Positions 1 to 8,454 of a stretch of DNA of 64,000 bases are shown here, one piece after another. Position numbers and translations under genes: made by a program. The stretch's first letter is position 1. Every line of letters begins with the position of its first letter. The notes under the pieces are model-generated. The model had not been told where the DNA came from, ran no database searches, and was given only the letters and a program-made list of their open reading frames with translations. This stretch comes from Candidatus Rubrivivax defluviihabitans (GTDB lineage Bacteria > Pseudomonadota > Gammaproteobacteria > Burkholderiales > Burkholderiaceae_C): contig JADJMW010000011.1 of assembly GCA_016709385.1 (NCBI GenBank), positions 124,001-188,000 on the forward strand. The letters are read 5' to 3'.

Positions 1-2
1 TC

Positions 3-611
3 GAGACCCGTTACGCGCTGGTGACCGAGCGTGCGGCGTGCTCGCTGAGCGTGAAGACCAATGTGGGCGAGGCGGCGCTGCAGCCGCCGGTCTATGAGCC
101 GATACTCGACCACCTTGCCGCCGGCGGCCCCTTGACGGGCCATGAACTGCTGAAGGTGCCGGCGGTAGCGCAGCAGGTAGGAGTGAGTCGCCTGCTGCAG
201 GCGCTGGTGGTGCTGGTCGGCGCGGGCTATGTGCAGCCCTGCGTGCCGGCACCGGTTCAGAAGGCTGCGCGTGCGGGCAGCGCACGCTTCAACCAGGTGG
301 TGATGTCCCGCACGGCCCGCGGCGGCGATGCCGAGCTGAACTTCATGGCTTCGCCGCGGCTGGGCAGCGGGGTGGCCGCGCCGCGGCTGCCGCAGCTTTT
401 CATGCACGCGATGCAGCAGCAGCCGAAGGCCGACGCACCGGCGATCGCCAGCGCGGTCTGGGCCTTGTTGCGCGCTTCGGGGCAAGGCTTGGTGAAGGAC
501 GGCAAGACCATCGAAGGGGATCAGGCCAGCGTGCAGGAGATCACCGAGCGTCTGGCCGAGTGGACGAAATCCCACCAGCCGATCATGAGACAGCTCGAGC
601 TGGTGCCATAG
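3..611 (+). CDS. Methyltransferase regulatory domain protein, C-terminal part (5' end outside window)
   Basis: The reading frame is open from the first bases of the window, so the true start lies upstream; the GTG at 21 is only the first in-frame start available here. The roughly 200 visible residues resemble the regulatory domain (MethyTransf_Reg type) that follows the SAM-binding domain in one class of bacterial methyltransferases. The characteristic tail is present: a 'NFMASP' segment, a hydrophobic 'LPQLFMHAM' helix and a late 'GLVKDGK' segment. The catalytic domain should lie upstream and cannot be checked. The gene ends about 110 bases before a small ORF and 930 bases before the secretion operon. 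The family call rests on pattern recall. Confidence 0.7.
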   Translation, partial: ETRYALVTERAACSLSVKTNVGEAALQPPVYEPILDHLAAGGPLTGHELLKVPAVAQQVGVSRLLQALVVLVGAGYVQPCVPAPVQKAARAGSARFNQVVMSRTARGGDAELNFMASPRLGSGVAAPRLPQLFMHAMQQQPKADAPAIASAVWALLRASGQGLVKDGKTIEGDQASVQEITERLAEWTKSHQPIMRQLELVP

Positions 612-721
612 TGCATGGCGCGGCAGGGGGCAGGTCACCGTGGGTCGAACCCATGTGATGCGGGTCACACGGCCGGCGCGGCGACGCAGGGACAATCTTC
701 CCCATCGCAAGAGGTCCCGAC

Positions 722-904
722 GTGAAGTACCGCAGTGCCTTGATTGAACCCCCTCGCCGAACCCATTCATGGGCTGCCCGCTTGACGAGTGCCTTCGGCC
801 GCCGCCACCCGGGCCGCGGCGAGTTCAACCCCTGCGCCGCCGCAAAGGCGCCACCGAGTGCCGAGGACGACCTGCTGAGGCGTCTGCGGGAGGCCGGTCT
901 CTAG
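722..904 (+). CDS. Small hypothetical protein (60 aa)
   Basis: A 60-residue basic ORF starting with GTG. An AGAGG stretch lies about six bases upstream of the GTG (711-715), a reasonable ribosome binding site and the main reason to list it. The protein has an Arg/Pro-rich middle and a charged C-terminal helix ending in 'DDLLRRLREAGL'. No domain, signal peptide or membrane segment is recognised. It sits alone between the methyltransferase-like gene and the next hypothetical gene. It could be a chance ORF in GC-rich DNA. Confidence 0.35.
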   Translation: MKYRSALIEPPRRTHSWAARLTSAFGRRHPGRGEFNPCAAAKAPPSAEDDLLRRLREAGL

Positions 905-979
905 CAGGCCGACCGCCCCGGCGCAGGGCAGGGAGGGCAAACCCGCGACCCTGCTCGTCGAGCCTACATACCAGCTACC

Positions 980-1489
980 GTGCTCAAGAGCCTGAATCTG
1001 CGTTATGACGCGGTCGAGGACCGCATCGTCCTGCGCCTCGTCGCCGACGATGCCGAGCCATGGCTGCAACTCACGCGGCGCGTGTGCATGCAATGGCGGC
1101 TGGACCTGCAGACGCTGGTCGATGCCTCGGCGCAGGTGCCCCAGGGGATGAGTCCGACGGCGCGCGCCGGCATCAGCTCGGAACATCATCGTGCCATGGC
1201 GGCGCAGGCCACGGTGCGCAAGCTGCCCAATGAGGCGCCCGCATCGCCGGCCGTTGTACCGAAGCTGGTCACTGGCATCGCTTGCGGAAAGCAGCGCAGC
1301 GACGGACGCTGGATCGTTCGCTTCACGGCGCGCGATGGTGGCCATTGGGACGTGCTGCTGACCGGCGAATCGCTGCACGGGCTCGTCGAGGTGCTGAACA
1401 CCCAAGTACAAGCAGCCAACTGGGCGTTGCCGCCGATGCCGCTGCAGACCGAGGCGCCCCGAGGTCCGGGTCCCTCGCCGTTGCATTGA
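980..1489 (+). CDS. Hypothetical protein upstream of the type I secretion operon (169 aa)
   Basis: Soluble protein of 169 residues starting at GTG 980, with no signal peptide or membrane segment. It splits visibly into two halves: residues 1-55, beginning 'LKSLNLRYDAVEDRIVLRL', look like a compact alpha/beta domain, and residues 95-150 form a second one with 'RWIVRFTARDGGHWDVLL', joined by a Pro/Ala-rich linker. I do not recognise the family. It ends 51 bases before the TnpB-like gene on the same strand, so it may belong to the secretion locus, but an inverted repeat lies between them and could mark a transcription boundary. Confidence 0.6.
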   Translation: MLKSLNLRYDAVEDRIVLRLVADDAEPWLQLTRRVCMQWRLDLQTLVDASAQVPQGMSPTARAGISSEHHRAMAAQATVRKLPNEAPASPAVVPKLVTGIACGKQRSDGRWIVRFTARDGGHWDVLLTGESLHGLVEVLNTQVQAANWALPPMPLQTEAPRGPGPSPLH

Positions 1490-1506
1490 GGAGACAAAGC
1501 AGGAAC

Positions 1507-1545
1507 TTCATATAGGACGGCTGTACACTCCGCGTCCTATATGAA
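1507..1545. repeat. 13-bp perfect inverted repeat covering a start codon
   Basis: Positions 1507-1519 (ttcatataggacg) are the exact reverse complement of 1533-1545 (cgtcctatatgaa), with a 13-base spacer. The right arm contains the ATG at 1541 of the TnpB-like gene. The arms are AT-rich against a very GC-rich background. A -10-like tacact (1524-1529) lies in the spacer. Read as DNA it could be an operator for a dimeric regulator; read as RNA it is a hairpin that would hide the start codon. Both readings are inferences; the symmetry itself is exact. Confidence 0.8.
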
Positions 1546-2203
1546 TTCCGCGCTGCGCTTTCCGCTCAATACTTCGCCTGCCCAGCACGCGCAACTCGTG
1601 AAGCTGCAGCAGTCTTTCGCGGAAGTGTGCAACGCCCTGGCGCCACTGGTGCAGCAGACACGCTGCTGGAACCGGGTCGCCCTGCATCACATGGCCTACA
1701 AGCAGCTGCGGGAGAGCTTTCCCGGGATGGGCTCGCAGATGGTGTGCAACGCGATCTATTCGGTCTCGCGTGCGTCGCGCCACATCTTCCAGCACCCGCA
1801 GAGCCATTTCAACGTCAACCGCCTGGGCACCCGGCCGCTGCCGCGCCTGCACTTCCTGCCGCAGGCGCCGGTGTATTTCGACCGCCATACCTTGAGCATC
1901 AAGTCGGGCCAGGTGTCGATGTATACGATGGACGGCCGCATCCACTTCGAACTCGGTCTGGGGCCGGATGCCGAACTGAGATTCCGTCGGGAGAGGCTGC
2001 GCGAGATCCTGCTGACATCAGACCGCGGTGGCTTCCAGCTTGCGTTCCACTTCGCCTCGGGCGAGGAGAGCGCCGAGGTGCAGGCCGAGATGGTCGCGGC
2101 GGCCAGCGGCGCCGAGCTGCCCGAATACCTGCTCGTGACCGAAGACCCGCCAAGCGCCGGTGCCCCTGTCCCAGCCGCGGCGCGTGCCGCCCACTCCTCA
2201 TGA
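1541..2203 (+). CDS. TnpB N-terminal-domain-like protein without nuclease domain, first gene of T1SS operon
   Basis: The protein has 220 residues. Residues 1-75 follow the layout of the N-terminal domain of IS200/IS605 OrfB (TnpB) proteins: a 'LRFPLNTSPAQHAQLVKL' opening, a helix ending 'CNALAPL', then 'HHMAYKQLRESF' and 'GSQMVCNAIYSVSRA', which mirrors the 'YxELRERFGL..QMA..AI.KV' pattern of transposase N-termini. Residues 100-145 continue like the TnpB beta region ('YFDRHTLSIK', 'SMYTMDGRIHFEL'). The RuvC-like DED nuclease and the C-terminal zinc finger are absent. No Shine-Dalgarno is evident before ATG 1541, which lies inside an inverted repeat. The stop overlaps the start of the first ABC transporter by ATGA. 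Function unknown; an exapted nucleic-acid-binding regulator is the simplest guess. Coding is secure, the homology is from memory. Confidence 0.75.
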   Translation: MNSALRFPLNTSPAQHAQLVKLQQSFAEVCNALAPLVQQTRCWNRVALHHMAYKQLRESFPGMGSQMVCNAIYSVSRASRHIFQHPQSHFNVNRLGTRPLPRLHFLPQAPVYFDRHTLSIKSGQVSMYTMDGRIHFELGLGPDAELRFRRERLREILLTSDRGGFQLAFHFASGEESAEVQAEMVAAASGAELPEYLLVTEDPPSAGAPVPAAARAAHSS

Positions 2204-3993
2204 ACCTCCCTCTCCGAGCACCCGCCGTCGTGACCGCGACGCCGCCGCTGAAAGCCGCCCTGGAGCAGCAGCGCCCGCTGTTCGTACGCGCGCTCCTGTT
2301 CAGCTTCATCAGCGGCGTGCTCATGCTGGTGCCGCAATGGTTCATGTTCGAGGTCTATGGCCGCGTGCTCAACAGCCGCAATCAGACCACGCTCTACATG
2401 TTGCTGATGCTCACCGTGGGAGCCTACATCGTGATCGAGATGCTCGACCTCGTGCGCTCGCGCATCCTGCACCGCGCCGGCCAGGGCGTCGACAACACGC
2501 TGCGCCAGCGCCTGTTCGAGGTCGCGTTCGAGGCCAACCTGAAGAAGTTGCCCGGAGGTTCACCACAGGCCTTCGCCGACCTCAAGGCGGTGCGCGACGG
2601 CATCGCCTCGCCAGCGGTCGGTGCGGCGATGGACATCCCGGCGGCGCTGCTGTTGCTGTGGCTGCTGTTCCTGCTGCATCCCTGGCTGGGCGTGATGACG
2701 CTGGTGGGCGCACTGCTCCAGGCGGCCATCGTCTGGGCCACCGAGCGGCGCACGATGCCGCTGCTGACGCAGGCCGCCCGCGCCTCGATCCAGGCCCAGA
2801 GCTACGCCGCCGGCATGCTGCGCAACGCGCAGGTGGTCGAGGCCATGGGCATGCTCGGCTCGGTGCGCAAGCGCTGGCAGGCGCGGCAGCGCACCTTTCT
2901 GGCACAGCAAGCGCAGGCATCGGACCACGCCGGGCTGCATTCGACGCTGGCCAAGCTGATCCAGACCATGCAGGGCTCGCTGCTGCTGGGGGCCGCCTGC
3001 TGGCTCGTGCTGCAGAACGAGCTCTGGGGCGGTGGGGCGATGATGATCGTGGCCTCGATCCTCGGCGCCCGGGTGCTGGCGCCGACGGCGATGCTGGTCA
3101 CGCACTGGCGTGGCGTGGTGCAGGCGCGGGACGCCGCGAAGCGGTTGAACCTGCTGTTCGGCCTGTTCGGCGAGCGCGAATCCGGCATGTCCCTGCCGGC
3201 ACCGAAGGGCATGCTGACGGTCGAGAGCGTCGTCGCCTCGGCGCCGGGTGCCAACGTGCCGATCCTGCGTGGCGTGAGTCTCGTCGCGCGCCCGGGCGAG
3301 ATCCTCCTGATCACCGGCCCTTCGGCTTCGGGCAAGACCTGCCTGGCGCGCTTGCTGGTCGGCGTCTGGCCGGCGGCCAGCGGCAAGGTGCGGCTCGACG
3401 GCGTCGACGTCTTCGGCTGGAGCAAGGACGAACTCGGGCCGCACGTCGGCTACCTGCCGCAGACGATCGAACTCTTCGATGGCACGGTGGCCGAGAACAT
3501 CGCCCGCTTCGGTACGATCGACCCGGTGGCCATTCGTGCCGCGGCGGCACAGGTCGGCCTGCTCGAGGCGATCGAGGAACTGCCGGCCGGCTTCGACACC
3601 CGCATCGGCGAGGAGGGTGCGGTGCTCTCCGGGGGCCAGCGACAGCGCCTGGCCCTGGCGCGCGCGATCTTCGGCGATCCGCGCCTGATCGTGCTCGACG
3701 AGCCCAATGCCAGCCTCGACGAGGCCGGCGAGAAGCAGCTGATCAGCCTGTTGCAGCAGTTGCGTGCGCGCGGCGCCACGGTGCTGGTGATCGCGCATCG
3801 CGCGAGCCTGATCGCGGTGGCTGACAAGCTGATGGTGCTCAACGAAGGCCAGGCGGTCGCCTTCGGTCCGCGCGACGACGTGCTCGCGGCGCTGCAGAAG
3901 GCCAACGAGAAGGCGCGCGCGCAGGTCGAGGCCCGCCAGACTGGCGCCGTGGCAGTGCAACGCCCACAACCCCTGCCCGGGGGTGCGGCATGA
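2200..3993 (+). CDS. Type I secretion permease/ATPase, PrtD type (first of a tandem pair)
   Basis: Inner-membrane ABC exporter half-unit of 597 residues that would power one-step secretion through an adaptor and TolC. Membrane segments lie in residues 25-85, 145-180 and 255-300. The ATPase domain has Walker A 'GPSASGKT' near residue 373, the signature 'LSGGQRQR' near 476, Walker B 'LIVLDEP' near 496 and the switch His in 'VIAHR' near 532. It resembles PrtD/AprD more than HlyB because there is no N-terminal C39-like domain. The start at ATG 2200 is chosen because it overlaps the upstream stop by ATGA and places the first membrane helix correctly; the open frame runs further 5' but reads as the shadow of the upstream gene. 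Confidence 0.92.
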   Translation: MNLPLRAPAVVTATPPLKAALEQQRPLFVRALLFSFISGVLMLVPQWFMFEVYGRVLNSRNQTTLYMLLMLTVGAYIVIEMLDLVRSRILHRAGQGVDNTLRQRLFEVAFEANLKKLPGGSPQAFADLKAVRDGIASPAVGAAMDIPAALLLLWLLFLLHPWLGVMTLVGALLQAAIVWATERRTMPLLTQAARASIQAQSYAAGMLRNAQVVEAMGMLGSVRKRWQARQRTFLAQQAQASDHAGLHSTLAKLIQTMQGSLLLGAACWLVLQNELWGGGAMMIVASILGARVLAPTAMLVTHWRGVVQARDAAKRLNLLFGLFGERESGMSLPAPKGMLTVESVVASAPGANVPILRGVSLVARPGEILLITGPSASGKTCLARLLVGVWPAASGKVRLDGVDVFGWSKDELGPHVGYLPQTIELFDGTVAENIARFGTIDPVAIRAAAAQVGLLEAIEELPAGFDTRIGEEGAVLSGGQRQRLALARAIFGDPRLIVLDEPNASLDEAGEKQLISLLQQLRARGATVLVIAHRASLIAVADKLMVLNEGQAVAFGPRDDVLAALQKANEKARAQVEARQTGAVAVQRPQPLPGGAA

Positions 3994-5687
3994 GCGGATT
4001 CTTCGGACGCAGCGCGCTCGGCCGCGCGCTGTGGAGCTTCAGGCGCGAATTCTTCTGGGTCGGTGTCTTCAGCTTCTTCGCCAACCTGCTGATGCTGACA
4101 CCCACGTTGTACATGCTGCAGGTCTTCGATCGCGTCCTCATCAGCGGCAGCGCGCTCACGCTGGCCGGGTTGACGCTGATCGCGTTGTTCTTCTTCCTCG
4201 TGATGGGCTTTGCCGAATGGCTGCGCTCGCGCTTGCTCGTGCGCGCCGGCGCGCGCTTCGACGAGGCGCTGAATCACCGGGTTTTCGACGCCGCTCTCGA
4301 GCAGAGTCTGCTCCAGGGCGGTCGGCAGCCCGTGCAGTCGTTCAACGACCTGACGGCGCTGCGCCAGTTCCTGTCGGGCAGCGGGCCCTTTGCCTTCTTC
4401 GATCTGCCCTGGACGGTGATCTATATCGGCGTCCTCTATCTGATGCACCCGCTGCTGGGCCATGCCGCGGTGTTGTTCAGCATCGCGATGCTGGCGCTGG
4501 CGCTGGTGGGCAACCGGTTGGTGACGCGTCGGCAGGAACCGATGCTGAAGGCGTCGATGGAGACCAGTTCCTACCTGAATGCCAAGCTGCGCAATGCCGA
4601 GACCGTGGAGGCGCTGGGCATGCTGGGCAACCTGCGCCGGTTGTGGCTGCAGTTGCACGAGCGCGAGGCGACGCGGCAGGCCGATGCCTACGAGATGACC
4701 CACCGCATGCAGGCACTGACGAAGTTCCTGCAGTACTCGCAGCAGTCGGTCATGCTGGCCATCGGTGCCCTGCTGGCCATCGACGGCCATATCAGCGCCG
4801 GCGCGATGATCGCGTCCAATGCGCTGGCGGGCAACGCGCTGCGGCCGATCGGCACGCTGGTGGGTGCGTGGAAGCAGTTCGTCGACGCTCGCGCGGGCTA
4901 TCTTCGGCTCGAATCGCTGCTCGATGCGCATCCGCAGCGTGCCGCTGAAGTCGACGACGCTCCGATCACCGGCCAGGTGACGCTGCGTGCACTGGGGGCG
5001 ACCTCTCCCGGGCGACAGAAACCCATCCTCGAGGGACTCGACGCCGAATTCGCGGCCGGCGAAGTGGTGGTCATCGTGGGCCCCTCGGGCGCCGGAAAGT
5101 CCACGCTGGCGCGTTGCCTGGTGGGCGTCTGGCCCGACACGGTGGGGGAGGTGCTTCTCGACGGCAGGCCGCTGGCCGAACGTTCGCGCGAGACGCTGGG
5201 CCCGCAGATCGGCTACCTGCCGCAGGACATCGAACTCTTCGACGGCACCATTGCCGAAAATATCGCGCGCTTCGGCAGCGTGGACCCCGAGGGCGTGGTC
5301 GATGCCGCCACGCGAACCGGCATCCACGACATGGTGCTGCGCTTTCCCAAAGGCTACGACACGCCGATGGGCGAGGCCGGCAGCCTGCTCTCGGGCGGTC
5401 AACGCCAGCGCATCGGTCTGGCGCGCGCACTGTATGGCGACCCGACCCTGCTGGTGCTCGACGAGCCCAATGCGAGCCTCGACGAAGCCGGCGAGGCGGC
5501 GCTGGTGCGAACCGTCCGCGACCTCAAGTCCCGTGGCAAGACCGTCTTCATGATCGTCCACCAGAAACACCTGCTCGCCGTCGCCGACCGCATCCTCGTG
5601 CTCGAGAACGGCCGCATCAAAGCCTTGGCGGTCGTGCAGTCCACCGCTCCCCAGAACCCTGCTCCCCAGATCGAGGTCCGCACATGA
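3990..5687 (+). CDS. Type I secretion permease/ATPase, PrtD type (second of a tandem pair)
   Basis: A second ABC exporter of 565 residues, clearly paralogous to the preceding gene and overlapping it by ATGA. Six hydrophobic segments occupy roughly residues 20-290. Walker A 'GPSGAGKST' is near residue 364, 'LSGGQRQR' at 467, Walker B 'LLVLDEP' near 487 and the switch His in 'IVHQK' near 522. All catalytic motifs look intact, as they do in the partner, so neither half looks degenerate. PrtD-type exporters normally work as homodimers; two intact tandem genes suggest a heterodimer or two alternative exporters sharing the adaptor and outer-membrane channel. The substrate is not visible nearby. Confidence 0.92.
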   Translation: MSGFFGRSALGRALWSFRREFFWVGVFSFFANLLMLTPTLYMLQVFDRVLISGSALTLAGLTLIALFFFLVMGFAEWLRSRLLVRAGARFDEALNHRVFDAALEQSLLQGGRQPVQSFNDLTALRQFLSGSGPFAFFDLPWTVIYIGVLYLMHPLLGHAAVLFSIAMLALALVGNRLVTRRQEPMLKASMETSSYLNAKLRNAETVEALGMLGNLRRLWLQLHEREATRQADAYEMTHRMQALTKFLQYSQQSVMLAIGALLAIDGHISAGAMIASNALAGNALRPIGTLVGAWKQFVDARAGYLRLESLLDAHPQRAAEVDDAPITGQVTLRALGATSPGRQKPILEGLDAEFAAGEVVVIVGPSGAGKSTLARCLVGVWPDTVGEVLLDGRPLAERSRETLGPQIGYLPQDIELFDGTIAENIARFGSVDPEGVVDAATRTGIHDMVLRFPKGYDTPMGEAGSLLSGGQRQRIGLARALYGDPTLLVLDEPNASLDEAGEAALVRTVRDLKSRGKTVFMIVHQKHLLAVADRILVLENGRIKALAVVQSTAPQNPAPQIEVRT

Positions 5688-7042
5688 CCATCGCCCTCCC
5701 CGTCAAGCCCGGCAGCGCCGGCAATGACATCACCGATATCGATGTCGCCCCGCCCAACACGGACACTCGCTCCCCGATTCGCCTGGGCTTCTGGGTACTC
5801 GTGGTCGGCTTCGGCCTGTTCCTGCTGTGGGCGGCCTTCGCGCCCCTGGACGAGGGCGTCGTCGCCCCGGCCACCGTGTCGATCGAGACGCGAAAGAATC
5901 CCATCCAGCACATGTCAGGCGGGGTCATCCGGCAGGTCAATGTTCTCGAAGGTCAGATGGTCAAGCAGGGCGACGTCCTCGTCGTCCTCGACGACGCCGC
6001 CACCCGTGCCGCCTTCGAGGCCATCCGGCAGAACTACCTGTCGCAGCGCGCCACCGAGAGCCGGCTGCTGGCCGAGCTGATGGATTCGCCATCGATCACC
6101 TTTCACGAGGATCTGATGGTCAAGGACGACCCGGTGGCAGCGCAGCATGTCAACGTGCAGCAGCGTCTGTTCGCATCGCGGCGCGCCGCGCAGGCAGCAG
6201 AACTGGGCGCAGCCAAGCAGTCGATCGTCGGCATCGAAGGCCAGATCGCGGGGGTGCGTCAGATGCTGCAGAGCCGGCATGCCCAGGCAGCACTGCAGCA
6301 GCGGCAGGTCGACAGCGTGCGTCAGCTGTCCGTTGAAGGCTACGCTCCGCGCAACCAGGCGCTACAGCTCGAGGAGGCGCAGGCCGATTTGCGCAGCTCG
6401 ATCGCCGAGCTCGAGACCAGCCTTCAGCGCGCCGAGAATGCGATTGCCGAGACGCAGCTGCGCATCGCGCAGCGACGGCAGGAATACCTCAAGGAGGTAT
6501 CGGCACAGTTGGCCGATGTCCGCCGCGAGGTTCAAGGCAATCAGGAACGACTCGTCGCCATCACTGCCGATCTCGGGCGTACGCAGATCCGCGCCCCGGT
6601 GGACGGCCAGGTGGTGGGCCTGGCAATGAGCAGCGTCGGCGGGGTGGTCACCCCAGGGCAGCGACTGATGGAAATCGTACCGGTGGGACAGCCCATGCTG
6701 TTCGACGCCAAGGTTCCGCCGTCCGTGATTGACCGGATCAAGCAGGGCGACCTGGCCGAGGTGCGCTTCACCGCCTTCGCCAACGCACCGCAGCTGGTGG
6801 TGCACGGAAAGGTCGTGTCCTTGTCGCACGACGCCATCGCGGAGGAGGCGGGCGGGGCCGTGTTCAGCTATTACCTCGCGCGCGTCGAACTGACGCCCGA
6901 GGGGACGAAGGCGCTGGGGGCGCGTTCCCTGCAGCCGGGCATGCAGGCCGAAGTCCTGATCAAGACTGGCGAGCGCTCGCTGCTGACCTACATGCTGCAT
7001 CCGCTGACCAAGCGAATCGCTGCGGCGATGACCGAGGAATGA
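5684..7042 (+). CDS. HlyD/PrtE-family type I secretion adaptor
   Basis: Membrane-fusion protein of 452 residues that should bridge the ABC exporters and the outer-membrane channel. It has a short cytoplasmic N-terminus, one transmembrane helix at about 33-53 ('FWVLVVGFGLFLLWAAFAPL'), a lipoyl half-motif near 75-110 ('GGVIRQVNVLEGQMVKQGD'), long coiled-coil hairpin helices from about 115 to 290 and a C-terminal beta-barrel with 'IRAPVDGQVVGL' near 305. Length and order fit the PrtE/HlyD family. ATG 5684 overlaps the upstream stop by ATGA; longer in-frame extensions run through the ABC gene and are rejected. Confidence 0.93.
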   Translation: MTIALPVKPGSAGNDITDIDVAPPNTDTRSPIRLGFWVLVVGFGLFLLWAAFAPLDEGVVAPATVSIETRKNPIQHMSGGVIRQVNVLEGQMVKQGDVLVVLDDAATRAAFEAIRQNYLSQRATESRLLAELMDSPSITFHEDLMVKDDPVAAQHVNVQQRLFASRRAAQAAELGAAKQSIVGIEGQIAGVRQMLQSRHAQAALQQRQVDSVRQLSVEGYAPRNQALQLEEAQADLRSSIAELETSLQRAENAIAETQLRIAQRRQEYLKEVSAQLADVRREVQGNQERLVAITADLGRTQIRAPVDGQVVGLAMSSVGGVVTPGQRLMEIVPVGQPMLFDAKVPPSVIDRIKQGDLAEVRFTAFANAPQLVVHGKVVSLSHDAIAEEAGGAVFSYYLARVELTPEGTKALGARSLQPGMQAEVLIKTGERSLLTYMLHPLTKRIAAAMTEE

Positions 7043-8454
7043 GCATGCGCTTGCTCGGCCTGGATTTTGCAGCCGGGACATTGTGGCGGCGGACCGCGGC
7101 GGGTCTGGCCGTCGGATGGCTCTCGGCATCGCTCTGCGCACAGGGTCTCGTCACCCCCTTGACCCTGACCGACGCCTACGAGGCAGCCGTGCGCCACGAT
7201 GCCCGGTACCAGATCGCCACCAAGGAACAGGAGGCCGCGCGCCAGGGGGTGCCGCTGGCGCGCGCTTCGCTGCTGCCGCAGGTTTCTCTCAATGCCTCGA
7301 CGGCCAAGGTGGTGGGCAGACGCGAATTCGGCAATTCGCTCAACCAGGGCGTCGAGGTGCCGCTGGACTACGAGTCGCCCCAGGTCAGCCTGAACCTGCG
7401 CACGCCGCTGTTCAACTACGAGGCGCTGAGTCGCCTGCGCCAGGCCACCTCGGTGGCCGACGGCGCCGAGGCCCTGCTCGCGGCGCGGCACATCGACCTC
7501 GTCAACCGACTGACGGCGGCCTACCTGGAGGTGCTGATCCAGCACGAAGTGCGGGCGATGGCCGAAGAGGACCTGCGTTCACTGCAGGCGCAGGCCGAGC
7601 GCGCCAGGCGGCGCTTCACGCTCGGCGAGGGCACGGTGCAGGAGGCTACGGCCGCCGAATCGGCGGCCGGACTGGCCAAGAACCGCCTCGTGCGGGTCCA
7701 GGACGACGTGGTCTCGGCACGCCGGGAGTTGCAGCGCATTACCGGCCTGGAGGTGGGTGCCCTGCGCGCTGCACCGGCCGACTTCGCCGGCTTGTCGCTG
7801 CCGCTGCCGACGCTGCAGCAGTGGATCGAGCAGACGGCGGAAAACAACCCCCTGGTGCGCTTCAGGCGCCTGAGCCTGGAAGCCGCAGGCTTTGGTGTCG
7901 AGCGCCAGCGCGCCGGGCACTACCCGCGCATGGATCTCGTCGCCAGCATGGCGCGGGCCGACAGCGAGTCGGTGGCCACACTCAACCAGAAGACGGAACA
8001 GCGGTCGATCGGCGTGCAGCTGACTGTGCCCATTTTCAGCGGGGGGGGCGTGGAGGCCGGCATCGCCCAGTCGCTGGCCGAACGGGACCGCGCTGAACAG
8101 GAGCTGCGCGCCGAACAGGAGAATCTGACGCTCGAGGTCGAACGCTTGTACCGGCTGACCGTGCAAGGCGCCGAACGCCTGGCGGCAAACCTGCTTGCGC
8201 TCGACGCCGCTGGCGTTGCCGTGAAGGCGGCCGCGCGTGCCCAGGCCACCGGGCTCGGCACCGACGCCGACTATCGCCAGGCGCTGGCGCGGCAGGCTCT
8301 GGCCCGCCGGGAACTGATCCAGGCTCGCTACGAATTTCTGAACCAGCGCTCGCAACTGCTCGTGCTCAGCGGCTGGCCGTCGGCGCAGGTGCTCGGCGAG
8401 ATGGCGCGTGTCCTTTCGGTGGACGCCACGATGAAAGAGGAGTCGCAGCCATGA
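7039..8454 (+). CDS. TolC-family outer membrane channel of the type I secretion system
   Basis: Outer-membrane efflux protein of 471 residues, the exit duct of the system. A signal peptide covers about residues 1-36, ending near 'SASLCAQG'. The mature part has the two internally repeated halves of TolC proteins: 'LTLTDAYEAAVRHDARYQ' opens the first and 'NNPLVRFRRLSLEAAG' the second, followed by 'IGVQLTVPIFSGG', a family hallmark. Coupled by ATGA to the adaptor upstream and to the cyclophilin gene downstream. It is dedicated to this operon by position; whether it also serves drug efflux pumps cannot be told. Confidence 0.92.
   Translation: MSMRLLGLDFAAGTLWRRTAAGLAVGWLSASLCAQGLVTPLTLTDAYEAAVRHDARYQIATKEQEAARQGVPLARASLLPQVSLNASTAKVVGRREFGNSLNQGVEVPLDYESPQVSLNLRTPLFNYEALSRLRQATSVADGAEALLAARHIDLVNRLTAAYLEVLIQHEVRAMAEEDLRSLQAQAERARRRFTLGEGTVQEATAAESAAGLAKNRLVRVQDDVVSARRELQRITGLEVGALRAAPADFAGLSLPLPTLQQWIEQTAENNPLVRFRRLSLEAAGFGVERQRAGHYPRMDLVASMARADSESVATLNQKTEQRSIGVQLTVPIFSGGGVEAGIAQSLAERDRAEQELRAEQENLTLEVERLYRLTVQGAERLAANLLALDAAGVAVKAAARAQATGLGTDADYRQALARQALARRELIQARYEFLNQRSQLLVLSGWPSAQVLGEMARVLSVDATMKEESQP

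Noticed and set aside
1502..1533. ggaactt at 1502-1508 looks like a sigma-E -35 element
   Set aside because: No TCnnA-type -10 lies at the required distance of about 16 bases; the match is part of the left arm of the inverted repeat.
1627..2199. N-terminal extension of the first ABC transporter to position 1627
   Set aside because: The extension lies inside the TnpB-like gene, reads as Arg/Pro/Ala-rich shadow sequence and precedes the true first membrane helix; ATG 2200 overlaps the upstream stop.
2160..3824. 554-codon open frame on the plus strand within the ABC gene
   Set aside because: Arg/Ala/Gly-rich shadow in another frame of a clear ABC transporter; common in GC-rich DNA.
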